From positions 54,717,661-54,781,660 of the forward strand of contig JACBWW010000003.1 of the NCBI GenBank assembly GCA_020086605.1: a DNA stretch of 64,000 bases, given 5' to 3'. This DNA is from Lanius collurio. Its lineage: Eukaryota; Chordata; Aves; Passeriformes; Laniidae. The notes beneath the pieces were generated by a model. That model searched no databases and had not been told where the DNA came from. It saw only the letters and a list, made by a program, of their open reading frames with translations. Positions 26,413-38,614 of the stretch are shown here, piece after piece. A program made the translations under genes and the position numbers. Every line of letters begins with the position of its first letter. Position 1 is the stretch's first letter.

Positions 26413-29400
26413 TTTACAAAATTAACTTTCAAAATGAGATGAGCTGACAAAAACTCTTGGAAGCATTCATACAAATTCAGTTTGGTTAATTTTAAAGGTC
26501 TGATTGGCTTTTAAATAATTCTTCCATTGATTAAAAAGATATGTAAATCAGAAACCTCAGTTTTTATAGAATCTTCCCTAGTGCCTGTCACTGTGCCCTT
26601 AGCTTAATGAGTATACAGGCATTTTAATGTTTTTCTCAGTCTATTAGAGAAATGGGCAGGTTGAAACACTCTTCCAACTCTACATACAACATCAAAAGTA
26701 TATTCAATTTACTTTAGAAAGCACCACAGACATAATTTATATTAACATGCTAAATTTTAATAACTAATCTCTTTCCATTGTAGTGGGGGGAAATTCATTT
26801 GCAAGTACAATGAGTGATTTAGAAGTCATCAGTGAAGTCCTTATGATGAAAAACAGTTTGTGGATACACATTTTTGCTTTCTCTTTTATATAAAAATAAT
26901 TAATTTCTGTCCTTCATATGGAAGAATGGAATTAAGTCACTGCACTCTTTAAGATGTTCCAAGGTATCCCTTGTTTTAATAAATTTTGAATAAATAAGGA
27001 AACAATTGATACACATCTGAGTTTAAAGACAAGAAAATGTACGTTACATGATTCTGCTTTAAAGATGAGAAAATGTTTGGTTTCACGGCTCTGTTATTTT
27101 GCTTTTGTTCTTAGGGCTCATGAGAACATTTATTTCCAAGAATTTGTTTTTAATTTGCTAACTGAAATTCTAGCAACTGCCCTGCAAACTGAGAAGTGCT
27201 TACCTGAAGTCTTCTGTCTAAAATGAATGGTGTTGATCAGCAGCTGAGACAGCAGAAAGACAGTAGTTATGTGTTGGGGGTAACTCCCCTCACTGTGGTT
27301 CTAGGTTAAAAATATTAACATTCTTTGAGATCTTTACTGTGCTGTGCAGTCTGAAGTCTGTGTTTCCCAGACACAAAGACAACATCACCCATTTCTGACT
27401 TACTCTATTCCTGCCCCTTTGACTCCGTCTTTTTCAGCCCCATCAGTTCTGACATACCAAGAGGAGGATGTTCCCTCCCAGTGCTCCCATGGGAGCTTGC
27501 AGATCAGAGCTGAAACTGCCTTTGGCTGAGGAGAAGCAAAGCCTTGAGCTTCACCTTCCTGGGTAAATGCTTTAAACCTCTAAATTGTTAGGTAAAAGTA
27601 ACAGTTTTGCTTCCCTTCCAGATGCAGGATTCATCCAAGGGCCAGCTGTGCTTTGTGCAGAAGTGAGTGCTGTCACAACACATCCAGCTTTTCCAGGAAA
27701 CACTGGCTAGACTGGACCTCTGGGGACATGAGTGTAGGACTGTCCAGTTTGCAAGTCTCAAAGGACTGCAGTCGTATGAAAGGTACCAAAATGTTCAGCT
27801 CTGGAGGGATAGCAGAAAATCAGGCTGTCAAGCACTGGAAGCACCTAGTGAACTTCATGAGGGAAATGACCACTGGTTGTGGCTCTTTTTATCTCCTGCT
27901 GGGCTAGGCAAGTTTTTGTGGATTGTAGTTCTAGACTTAGACATCTCGATTCTGCCTCCTGCCCCCTGAAAGCATCTGTTGGTGTGGTTCCCTATATCAA
28001 AGCATGCAGGCACATTCATACAGGCACTGCCTTCACATGAAGCTTCCCAAAAGTGAAGCAAAAGAGGCTGGATCTATTGCAAAAATTATTTCAATGCGTA
28101 GCTTTTTCCTCGGGAATTTTCTAAGTGAGCCATTTGTAAATGTAAACATATTGTTGGCCAATTAATGGAGTCAAATGTTTTAGCAGCTCTATAAAAGCTG
28201 TCATGTGGCTGATTCAAGTCACTGGGAAGCTGACTTCTGCCAGAATCTGCACAGAAAGGGAACTCTGTAAAACAGGATGAGGAATTTATGCAAAAGTGGG
28301 GTTATTTCCAAAACTGCTTACTAAAATATGGCTATTTTTTTGTTCCAAAACATTACTAACTAAAAAGTCCTTTCTATTTGTATGTCATACTGAAAAGAAT
28401 TCACTAACACAAAAAATTTTAATGGAGATTTTTATTTTCTTTTGAAAGTTCCAAATTTCTTATGGGACGTGATAAACCCTTCCTTTCTCCTCTGGATTTG
28501 TGAATCAAATGAGTAGAAATCCATGTCATTTCCAGTGTGATCTGACTACTTTCCTTATAAGCAACATCAAAATCAGCAGTTCCATGTAAAGCCATGTGTT
28601 TGTTTTCTATTTTTCAATGCATTTTCTCTTTGTGAAGGAAAGGTAATGAGTTATACTACATTTTTCTGAAACAATACTGAAATTATGCATACATGTACTA
28701 GCATCTGTGCACTTTGGCATGCTGTTGCTTCAGTGTGGATTTGGGGTCTTGACTAATGGAATCGCCTTAATTCCTTTGCAAAAGCACACTGACTGCTGAT
28801 GTGAACTGGATGCCTCAGGGAACCACTGAAAAAAGAGAATGGCCCAGTGATTATGGAACATGCTTGAGGAAAGGTTCACTCTCTTGTACAAGGGTACAGC
28901 AATTCCAGAGTAGAACAAAAATCTCAGGCTCTTTTCCCACATGGTTTTATCCTTCAGGGACATAGAGCATTTTTTTTCCCAGTGGCTAAACTTACACAGT
29001 ATAAACAGAAAAACTCTTTAGCTTAAGGTATGATGCAGCCTTTTGATCATGAGGACATTGTTTCTTCAAAGCCTGTTGCTCCTTTTAATTATTTAGTATT
29101 TATTCTTCTAATTCGTTGTAGTTGCACAGAGAGCAGGAGAAAATCCTTTGTTCTCAGGTTTCTGTTACTCTCCTTTCTTTGCATTTCTGGGAAAGGAGCT
29201 TAATGTAAGAGAGCTGTAGAACTGTGATACACTGCATGTCTCCACTGTGACTTTGAATGATCTTTTTGGCCTATGACTAACTTAGACCATGCAATTCTAG
29301 ACACCAAGATAGATTCAGGATACCTCAGCTCTTCTGAACCATGCAGTAGGAAACAAACTCACATGGATGGTGCTACTCAGATTTAAGAAAAGATCAGATG

Positions 29401-29670
29401 GCTTAGATTCTTGTGGTATTGTAAGTTTCCTAAAGCATGGAAAACCTGAATTACTGCCTGTAGTTTGAAAAGGTGAGCAAAGAAGAATTAGTTGGAAATT
29501 GAGCATATCAAGAGAATAAAAGGGAATGAATAAAAGGTTCCCAGCACTTTCCTGGAAATCAGGTACATCAACATCACTAACAATTTTGAGCAGCTCCACT
29601 GGTTTAGCTGTAGTAACCTGGGTTTCTCTCATGTAGCTGAGAACAGAGCATGATTTAGTTTTAGATGAAA
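26413..29670. other. Intergenic, no recognisable gene
   Basis: AT-rich unique sequence. A GGCCAAT motif (28,156-28,162) followed by TATAAAAG (28,190-28,197) resembles a minimal promoter arrangement but has no supporting exon or CpG island. Confidence 0.55.
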
Positions 29671-29676
29671 AACACT

Positions 29677-29961
29677 CTATGCTGAGAAGGTGCCTTCCCC
29701 TGAAATCCTGGGGGGAGGGACCCTGCTGGGTACGGGTCTGTCCCTGTCACCATGTCACGTGTGCCCCATACCTGTTCCTGACTGGGTGGTTTGGGTGCCT
29801 GGGGGCCGGGAAGAGAGAGGGTCCCATGACTGGGGTCTGCCTGGGGACTCCAGCCATGCTGGAGGAATAAATAATCTCTGAACATCTAAAGAAATATCGC
29901 TTCATCGTTCCTTCCAAGTTCATCGCTGTCTTATTCATGTTGTAAGGATTCTCCTCATTAC
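29677..29961 (+). mobile_element. Possible solo LTR or other insertion (uncertain)
   Basis: A G+C-rich block of about 285 bp interrupts AT-rich sequence and ends in a segment with GGAATAAATAATCTCTGAAC, like the poly(A) signal and R region of a retroviral LTR, then runs to CTCATTACA. The six bases AACACT occur directly before (29,671-29,676) and after (29,962-29,967), which could be a target-site duplication. The left end does not begin with TG exactly at that boundary. It also holds a GTCACGTG E-box (29,754-29,761). The family is not recognised. Confidence 0.3.
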
Positions 29962-29967
29962 AACACT

Positions 29968-32900
29968 ATGCAGATGGCATTCAGCTTGATCTTTCAAAGA
30001 ACTGCCAATCTTATTGTTACCTAGCTGTGTTTCTTCTGGAAAATTTCATCTGACATGATCAGACAATGTGCCTCAAGAACACCGTAACATTATCAGTTCC
30101 CTCATGATATCAACACCATGAATGTGAACCCTAAGGACACTGATTTGACAAAACATTTGCTTGCATCCTGATTCATGATATGGCTTTTTGAGTTTGACTC
30201 CTGGACTCTGCTCAAGAATGGAGATTTTCAGGTTTTTACACCGATGGTTCTTTCTACTGACTTGGAGATAAGGGCAAAAGGAAATGCTATAAAGGGAGTA
30301 TAGCAGACTATTGAATGGAGGAGAAAGCAAGGAAAATATAAATTTATTGTATCACCTATAAAAATTGTTTATGGAAGTCTAAAGTCACATTGCTTGTGAC
30401 TGACTCACATCCTTGGCCCTATATTGGCCTAAGAGCGTTGCCAATGAATCAGCCCAATCTCTGCAAATCTTTTGATGTATGCTTCTGGGGAAAAGGACAT
30501 GCTCTCTATCTCTGACCATATGTTAAACTTTCCTCTTCTCTCTTTATTTTATTTATATTGACAGAGAAAAGGAAGGAGGTTTTGGAATAATCCCAGCAAT
30601 GTACAGAGACAAATGATTAATGTTTCCTCTCCTGGATGCTTGATTAATTAATGCAACCTCAGACATCCTGAAGGAAGATATTGCATGTGTGGACCATACT
30701 TCTCATAACCCCTCAAATCTGAAACCTTGAAATTAGTTAAATATAGTCAGCTCTGCAGTTAGAAATTCTGTAAGGTAATGTCTTCGTAACAGGAATCTGA
30801 AGTTTTGGATTAACTGTGTGTCAACTGCATCTGGAAAATTAAGGGTGACTAAGAGAAGACAAGATGAAGCAAGAAAAAGACTTTATTAATATCACAAGGA
30901 AAACATATAAATATCATAAAGCTGATTTATAGTATCTTATTTTGTATATTTAAACTAAATCTACTCTAGAAACTACCAACATTAAGACTGATAATGCCAG
31001 AGACAAGTCATTCTGTCCTGAATGCTCTTCAGCGTATTCACTTCCTGAGACACCCTGTCTCAGTATAGAAGACCCCACAAAATGCCTTAGACTATCATCA
31101 GATAATAAGGTTTGCACATGCAAAATAGGGTTCCTATAGCCCATGGATGGGTATTCCCACCACTTCTTTATGTCCTGTGGCCATATTTTGCATGGATGCA
31201 GTGATTGCATGGGACATTGTCCTGAGTGTTAGGGTGGACATCTAAGAGTGCTCAAAAAGACTATGCAGCTTCCAACAAGAAAAAATCTTCCTCTCCCCAC
31301 ACAGGAAGAAGCAGCATCCCCTGAAATGACAAAGAATGAAGCAACAGCATGAATTTCCAGAGCAACTATACCTGGACAACACTTCCACATTGTTAACACT
31401 CCTTGAGAGAGTATTGAAATTTCTCTGGTGCTTTGAAACTCATCCCAGAATTTGGGTCAATAAAGAAATCAACATTTTGTCAAATTTTTTTTTTTTTTTA
31501 CTAGTATGCAGTCATACAATAAAGCAGCAGCAGGTTCCTTATATTGTGTGAAATTGCTCACTGCATGGGCATTTTGTTGGATAGTGGAGAAAGTGAATGG
31601 GTTGCATCTGACTCACAGTATTCTGGTGATTAGCACAGAAGTCTCTCCTTATTAATTTATCCTTATTCATGTTGCCTATGAACTAGGTTGCTACACATTT
31701 TACAACATCAAATGATGCTGTTAAGTGCTAATATGCTCTTTCTATATACTCTAGAAACTAGTGTTCAAAGAACTTGCATCTCTATCCAAAGTTAAGCTAG
31801 TGTTTAATGGCTTTCTATTTAGAGAATAACTATATTAACAGAGTTGTAGGCTCTACATCATCCACATAAATGCTGACATCCTTCAAAAGTTAAAAGACCA
31901 TTTCAGACCATGGAGTTTCCCAGTCTGTCTGACCCTGGTTCCTTCAGCAGAAAAGCAGAAGCAACAGGTAATTCAGTGCCAACCACAGCAATGTGGTCTG
32001 GATGTGTATGTTGAAGCACAGATGGGGCTCTCTCTAAGTGGACAGGAATTAGTCTTCATGTCTCAATCTGCCAGTTATAAAATCCTACCTGGAACAGAAC
32101 AACAAAAAAATTACCCTATATATTAAAAATTCATCTTACCATGAATTGATGGTGCAGAAATGGGAAACAAGCAAGGATAAAACATTTTTTTCCTGAGTGC
32201 AAAACTAATATAATTTTAAATTTAACTCTGGTGGAATCAAGACATTGATCTATACTGGGAAACTGAATTAAGGACACAAAAATACATCCAAGATTAGAAT
32301 ATCTCCACATTCACCTTTAAAAAGACAACTGAATAATTTTTTCAAAGCATGTTTTCCATATGTAGCTAAATTGCAAAACAATTTCTCACCATTTATCACC
32401 CTGATCCATCTGGATGGCTTGAATTACTGAAGGAAGTGGACAAGCTCAGAGGAAACCAAAACAATACAAGGAACAGCTTTTGACACCCTTCCACCAAACC
32501 CCAGCTCTGATGTAGCCCCCAAAATTATCATGTTACATCTTAATGTTTTGCAAATATCATTGTCCAAGGTGTCCTTCTCCCCATGGCTGCCCCTCAGTTC
32601 TGCAAGTTATTTAAGTACACACTTGGGGACATGGTTTCCACAGGAAGGGCTGCATTGCACAGACTGCTGGGAACCAAAGGAGAAATCAGATTTTAGATTA
32701 AGTTGAAGAACTTGGCACTACTGAAACAGCAATTTCCAGATCGACTTCCTGGTTATTTTAGTGACCCTGCTCCCTGCCTTGTCCCAGCTTCCCCTCCCCA
32801 CATCACCCACAGTTTTTGTGCATTAGTTCTCACTCAGGACCTTTCCCAGCATGAAGCAACTGCCTTCCCTTGAGATATAATCCAGCTACAGAGGGTTTGC

Positions 32901-34644
32901 TCCAGGGTCGGCTTCCCACTGACTGTAGCAGACAGTACTTTCCTCACACACAGATGTCCCCCAGACCCATATCAGACGGCTTTTGCAGTCTGAAATCTCT
33001 CCACACCATCCACAAACACATTCCACCCATCACAGTGCTGCAACCCAAGCCCCTGAGGTTGTGCAGAAGAGCTGCTCCGGGGATTGTGGGGAGTTGTGAT
33101 GCAAATGTCCAGGTATAATTAGTGTTACAATATGCGCATATGCATAATTGTGTTTTACTGCCTATACTGAAAACAATGGCTTACACGATTAGGTGTTGCC
33201 CTGGGGCACACCAGGATTCTAGGGGCAAGAAAACCCTACGTGTGTCCATGTGAAAGTAGGCATCCATTTTTGAATGGATCAGTAGATCCCAGAAGATACA
33301 TAACTCTATCTTCTGTCCACTGAACTAGGATAGAATGAAACTTAATTTTAAATAATTTTGGTAAGCTGAGAAAACACCTCCACCCAAGGTTTGTTCTTTG
33401 AATTACTTGCTAAGCAAAGACTGAGGCAGAAGTAACATTTTTCTACATGAAAGGTGATATTAAAATAATATTAGCTAACCATGCAGTGATCTAATATTTT
33501 ATGTGTGTGTAATTGAAAAGAAGCTTAAAATACCTGTAATTTGCAGATGTAGTGGTCTCAGTACAAAAACATCTTGGGACCTGAGAGCTTCTTTCATCTC
33601 TCTCAAATGTCTTGATATAAAACAAGTAGATTTTTACCAGAAGATAAAATACCAGCTAGTACCACAGTCCCATGCCTAGCTGCTAAACAAATGTAGTGGT
33701 ATTACTGACAGGGAAGGAATTAAAATCGTCTCTCTGGTGGGTTTTTTCGAGGTTCACTTTGGGATATATTTGTAAGCAACATGGTACTCCTGAATGCCAG
33801 CTGGCAGAATGGTTCCAACACATTCACCTTCACCTCAGGAGGGGTAGTTTACTCTCCACAATTTCAACCCCTTACTTTCAGAGATGTAAAAAAAAAAAAT
33901 AGTTCAAAAATGCCTTCAGACCTGAGGGGTCTGCAGGGGGAAATGCAATACTCAGTTTCTCAGCACAACATAATTGATGACATCATAAAAATCGTGACAA
34001 AATCCATTTGCAGAGGTGTGCCCACAAATTTTCATTCAGTCTTCCTGTAAGTTCAGGCAGGCAAACATCGACATGTTATTTTAGGAGAGAAGGTTTAAAA
34101 ATACTGACAGGCGGCTGTTAGAAAGGGCTGTTGCTTTCCTGGGCCAGGAGACACACTCATTTGAGCCAAGGGCTAGGACAGCACAAGAGCTTTATTGTAT
34201 CTGTGCATCCTACCACACTGCTCATAAACAGTCGGATTATTCACAAGCAAAAACTTTTATTTAATTTCAAGAGTGAAGACTTACATATCTTTAGCTGGAA
34301 ATGCAGTTGGTAGCAGTTTAAATGTCTTTTTCTTAACTAAGTGATAAAACTGTTGCTGTTCTGGAGAGCAGCAAGATGACAGAACAGCCTGTTAGTCTCT
34401 GGTGTTTACTCACTCAGGACAGGGAAGGGTCTAAAGAAACATCTGGTGTCAGCTTTTTTTCCACTAAGTAAAAAAAATAAAGCCAGTAAGGTTTTTAGAG
34501 AGAAAAGTAAGTTCATGAGTCATGAAACTTTAGCTAGAAATCACAGAAAATTAGAGACAGTGAAGACCAGCTATATTTGTGTTTACATAATCCATAAAGG
34601 AGAATGGAGCATTCTTACTCATGTTTATTTGGTTTTTCAGGTTG
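29968..34644. other. Intergenic, no recognisable gene
   Basis: AT-rich unique sequence with a 15-base T run at 31,485-31,499. No open frame resembles a known protein and no clear transposon was identified. Confidence 0.6.
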
Positions 34645-34649
34645 TTTTT

Positions 34650-34679
<30 letters not shown>
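34645..34679 (-). repeat. Poly(T) tract (27 uninterrupted T)
   Basis: T7, a C, then T27 (34,653-34,679). Read on the minus strand it would be a poly(A) tail of a retrocopy whose body would lie at higher coordinates. That flank shows no gene I recognise, so it is scored as a simple repeat. Confidence 0.9.
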
Positions 34680-34680
<1 letters not shown>

Positions 34681-34834
34681 TTCTGAATGTGTCTTGATTT
34701 ACATTTCCAGCTGGGAAGAAGGTTGTGAGAAATTTAGGTGCAGAGGCCAGAGGGGCGAGAAGGGTGGGAGCTAGGCTGGCCACAGCTGGGAGTTTACAGT
34801 GAGTGGAGAGTAATGAGGTAGCAGGAAAATTTCT

Positions 34835-34965
34835 TCCCCTCTGGCCTCCCTCTCCACCTTCTCTCTCTCTCTTTTTTTTTTTTTCACTTTGAAAAAGAAC
34901 AACAGTTTCAGAAAGAAAAAGGGTGCTTTCTTTCCCCTCTCACTGACCCCTTTCCTCTCTATTCT
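34835..34965. repeat. Pyrimidine-rich tract with (CT)n and T13
   Basis: A CCTCT/CTCTCT-rich stretch ends in a run of T's (to 34,884), followed after a short gap by further CTTTCCCCTCTC. It produces Lys/Arg/Glu-rich shadow frames on the minus strand. Confidence 0.75.
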
Positions 34966-37389
34966 CATTCAGCCTTCCCACGGGTCACCCCAGATTTCCT
35001 GTGTCCCAGAGGGAACTGCAAGAGAGCAGCACTGAAAGCCCCAGGGCAAATCCCCCATTGTAACTTGCAGCTGGACACGAAAAGCAGGGGAGGACTAGTC
35101 CTAAACCTACCTCTGCACCCCTGAGCATCCATTAAGGCCTCAGGTTGGTGGTGTGGTGTGAAACTCCTTGAAATAGCTCCCCCATGCAAATTCTTATGGG
35201 GAGAACAGAGAGGTTCATATGAAAAATCACCTTGTGTTAAAATTTCCTCCCCCTCAATAACAAAATGGATTTGCTAGGAAATCCTGTAATCTAAGTGCAA
35301 GCTTAGCACCATCCATCAAAGAGAGGATGTGAGCAGTGCTTGTAAAAAGTTAATAACCTCCATGGTGGGACAGGGCAGTGCTAAAGGAAAGTGCTGAGTA
35401 ATAACCAGGAGGATCCTTTCATCTCCCAGTGAGCTCAGTGACTGGAAATGTGAAGTTCACTTCAGTTAACAGCAGTTCTAAAATGTCATTTAAAATTACT
35501 ATGGATAAACAAACAAACAGAAAGACTCAAATCCAATTTTTCTGACTTGTAGGTTTTGGGGTTGTTTTGGGCAGCTTTGTAGGTCTCAAATTCATATGAA
35601 AAAAATGAAGTCCAATTTTTAAGCAAACAGTACCCAATCAGGGTAAATGTCCATCTTTTCTTGACACAAACAATTGCCTGAAAATACAGTGTTAGTGCAC
35701 ATCTCAGTAAATGGGGAGCGAAACTATATGCCCTACATATTTTTTTACTGTGTATTTGATCATCTTCATTGTTGAGAAAACCCTGTAAGTCCTCACATAT
35801 AGTTCGGGTCTTTTGAATTCTTGAAAACTACACCCCTTTTAAAAACTGAGCACAAATGCCTACGTGGGCACTTGCACCTAGACCATACACAAATGGACCT
35901 AATTTATTTTGGAGCCAAACAATGCTGTGAAATACTTTGACTTAATTTTAAAGAAAAGTAAACAATGACCAGTGCTTGTGATGACACAATCTGTGTCATA
36001 AAATGCACCCAACAAACCATTTACATTGCAAAAAGTTGCCCCAACTGTTGTTTATATTGGAAGTAAGATTATCACATTCATATCCTCTGGCTAGTGGATA
36101 CTATCAGCTGCAATCACTTGCTACCCATCAGTGACAGTGAAGAAGGGGACATTCTCAAAGTTGAGATATGCAGAAGTATTTATATGGTTTTAAAAGGACA
36201 GCTCAAGCCCATTTCGGTTTGCTGAAAAAACATATTGGTAAAAATGTAGTAAAATATCCTTATTTGTGTGAGTAGTGTGTAGAATGCAATCTAAAGCTCA
36301 TTATGAGTTTAGCTGGTATAAGTCAGCATAAATCAGAATAAGGCTGATTTATTCAAATTGAGGAAGGAGATTTTGATATGTTCTATTTAATGCTTCTTTA
36401 TACTCCCTGATGAAAAAATGTCTGAGGTTGGTGAATTAGTAGTCCCAGTACACCTGATAGATAGGCTGCTCCCAAAGGCATTCCAAAATATTTCCATTCT
36501 CAGGTCTTTTGCTCTACTTCACCTGCTCAAGATAAAACTGGCTTTGAAATCCAGGCCTAGAAGGAGCATATCCCAGGCCATGCTGGCAGATAAGGAGATA
36601 TTTCAGTTTTATGAATCGTTGTTCAACTTTTAAAGAACATCTTGTGCTTTTGACCAAACTAATGCAGGACAGTGGTTATACCTTTTTATTCTCCTTTCCT
36701 TTCTAGAGGAACTATTTTATGGCTGGGGTAGATTGATTGATCAGTCAAGTCACCTGCACTATGCAAACTTTCTTATGATTATGGGCTGGAATTAATAATC
36801 CAAGTGGGTTTCTTCAATTGCATGTTTCCTAGTACAATATACTAGGGAAAAAAAAAAAAGGCTCTTTACCTAAAACTCTAGTTCACAGAATGACCCAGTC
36901 CTAAATCACACATTGAGAATTATCTTTTGAACATGTTTCTGTGTTGTCCATGTTTAAGCTTGCAGTTGGGTCAGAATTTGAGCGGATATAGCATGTCAAT
37001 TTTAAAAAAATAATTAACATTTCTAATTTTCATTATGCAGTTTGATATTTTATTCCCCAGGACAAAAGTAAAGGTATTTAAAAAAATTATTTTATAAATA
37101 ACCATGACCATTGTTTTTTCACAACACTTTCCATTTCTGCAAATTTTTTTGTGGACAGAGTCTGGCAAAGAAGAAAAATAATTTCATAAATTCTTATTTC
37201 TTTAAAGTGGATGGTGAACGATATATGCAGGGGAAAAATGACACAAATGAGGAAGTAAAGGGAGTCACAAACCAATGACCCATGGAGGCTTCCTGTTGAA
37301 GTCACCCATTGAACGGATCTTAATGCCCGTGTAGAAACTGGAGAAATTTGGAAATGTTTCCAGATTTCACAATTGGCTTCTGTTTTGTC
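34966..37389. other. Intergenic, no recognisable features
   Basis: AT-rich unique sequence leading up to the CpG island. Nothing recognised. Confidence 0.55.
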
Positions 37390-37740
37390 ACAAGACAAGC
37401 CGAGTCCTCGCATGGAAGCCCTTCAGCCTTTGGGATGGCAGCTCAGGCCCTCCGGCCCATGGCTGTCTCTCAGCAAAACAGAAACAGCCATGAGGCACCA
37501 AGCGCCCCACCTGCAGCCCGGGCCGTCCATTGAAGCTTCCCCCTCAAGGGCCGGTTCCCACAGCGGGACGGAGCCCTCGGGGCGGTGTCGGCTGTCAGGA
37601 GTCAGTGGTCAGGATAATTCATGGCCTCGGGGGAAATGCGAGCTGAGGAGCAGCAGCCTGCTCCGGTTGGGGAGGTCAGCCACATCAAAGCCGGGATGTG
37701 CAGCCGCCTCCGAGCGGGGACGGGCGGCCGCTGCTCTTGA
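37390..37740. promoter_or_regulatory. CpG island, candidate promoter or enhancer
   Basis: About 22 CpG dinucleotides fall within some 340 bases, against very few per kb elsewhere in the window. It contains a NotI site GCGGCCGC (37,724-37,731) and an Sp1-type GGGGCGG (37,579-37,585). Such islands usually mark promoters or poised enhancers. It lies about 12 kb beyond the HAS2 3' end and is not the HAS2 promoter. A 212-codon plus-strand open frame (37,373-38,011) runs through it. That frame resembles no known protein and is easily explained by few stop codons in G+C-rich DNA. An unannotated lncRNA promoter is one possibility. Confidence 0.6.
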
Positions 37741-38149
37741 AGTTGCCAGCTTCCCTTTTTCTGTGAAGGCTAGGGAGTGTCAGGGGATGTGTTTGAAGAT
37801 CTGGGGAAAGTCTGCGATCAGTCAAGCTGGAGCTGAGCCTCAAAAGGGAAGACTCCGACTTAGTAAGGCTCGACGTAGATTTTGCTCAAACGGGTTGGAA
37901 ATCAGAGGGGAAGCATATGCGGGGCCTTGCTGCTTCACTTTGCTTTTGCACTGGCACAGTGCAATTCACTTCCAACTTCTCTTTCATAGTGCAGTAGACA
38001 AGGAAGAGTAGCTCCATCTTGCTGAGCACAAAAAGCTGTTTCAGGGGTCCAGGCCTTGTCCCTCAGGATGTGTAGTTTTTTTCTAAGAACACATATATCT
38101 TTCCCACTCCTCGCATTCAGGGAATTTGGGAGTAAAAACAATTTACTGA

Positions 38150-38221
38150 TTTTTTTTTTTTCCCTTCTGTTTTTAAAACCTAAGCAAAAGTTTGCCAGGT
38201 GTGTGAAAAAAAAAAAAAAAA
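38150..38221. repeat. T-run and A16 tract after the CpG island
   Basis: T12 (about 38,150-38,161) and A16 (38,206-38,221) flank some 45 bases of unique sequence. No AATAAA precedes the A run at the right distance, so it is not good evidence for a retrocopy. Confidence 0.8.
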
Positions 38222-38576
38222 CGAGTTTTACTAAATTATCTGCGCGGTGAAAGAGGGAATGGAGAAGTCTGGAGCTGTCAAAGGGAAGAACACAGATGGG
38301 AAAGAGTGGAGATCACTGGTATGGATGAAAAAAAGAAATTTGTTAAATTATGGCTGGAAAAGTGATACTTATTCTTCCTTTTACATTCAAATGTATATAC
38401 AAATTCTATACCCTCTCTATATATGTATATATACACACATCACCAGAGAAGGAGTTATATGGAAATGTTTCACTTCTACTGAGTGAGTAAACAACCAAAG
38501 ATGTCCCTGTGTCTGGGTAGACCACTCTAGCAAGGCGTGAAAAGAGTAAAAAGTGAAGATGAAATGGGAAAGAATT

Positions 38577-38614
38577 AAAAAAAAAAAAAAAAACAAAAAA
38601 ACAAAAAACAAAAC
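38577..38614 (+). repeat. A-rich low-complexity tract
   Basis: A17 followed by AAAC-type interruptions. Simple sequence. Confidence 0.9.
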
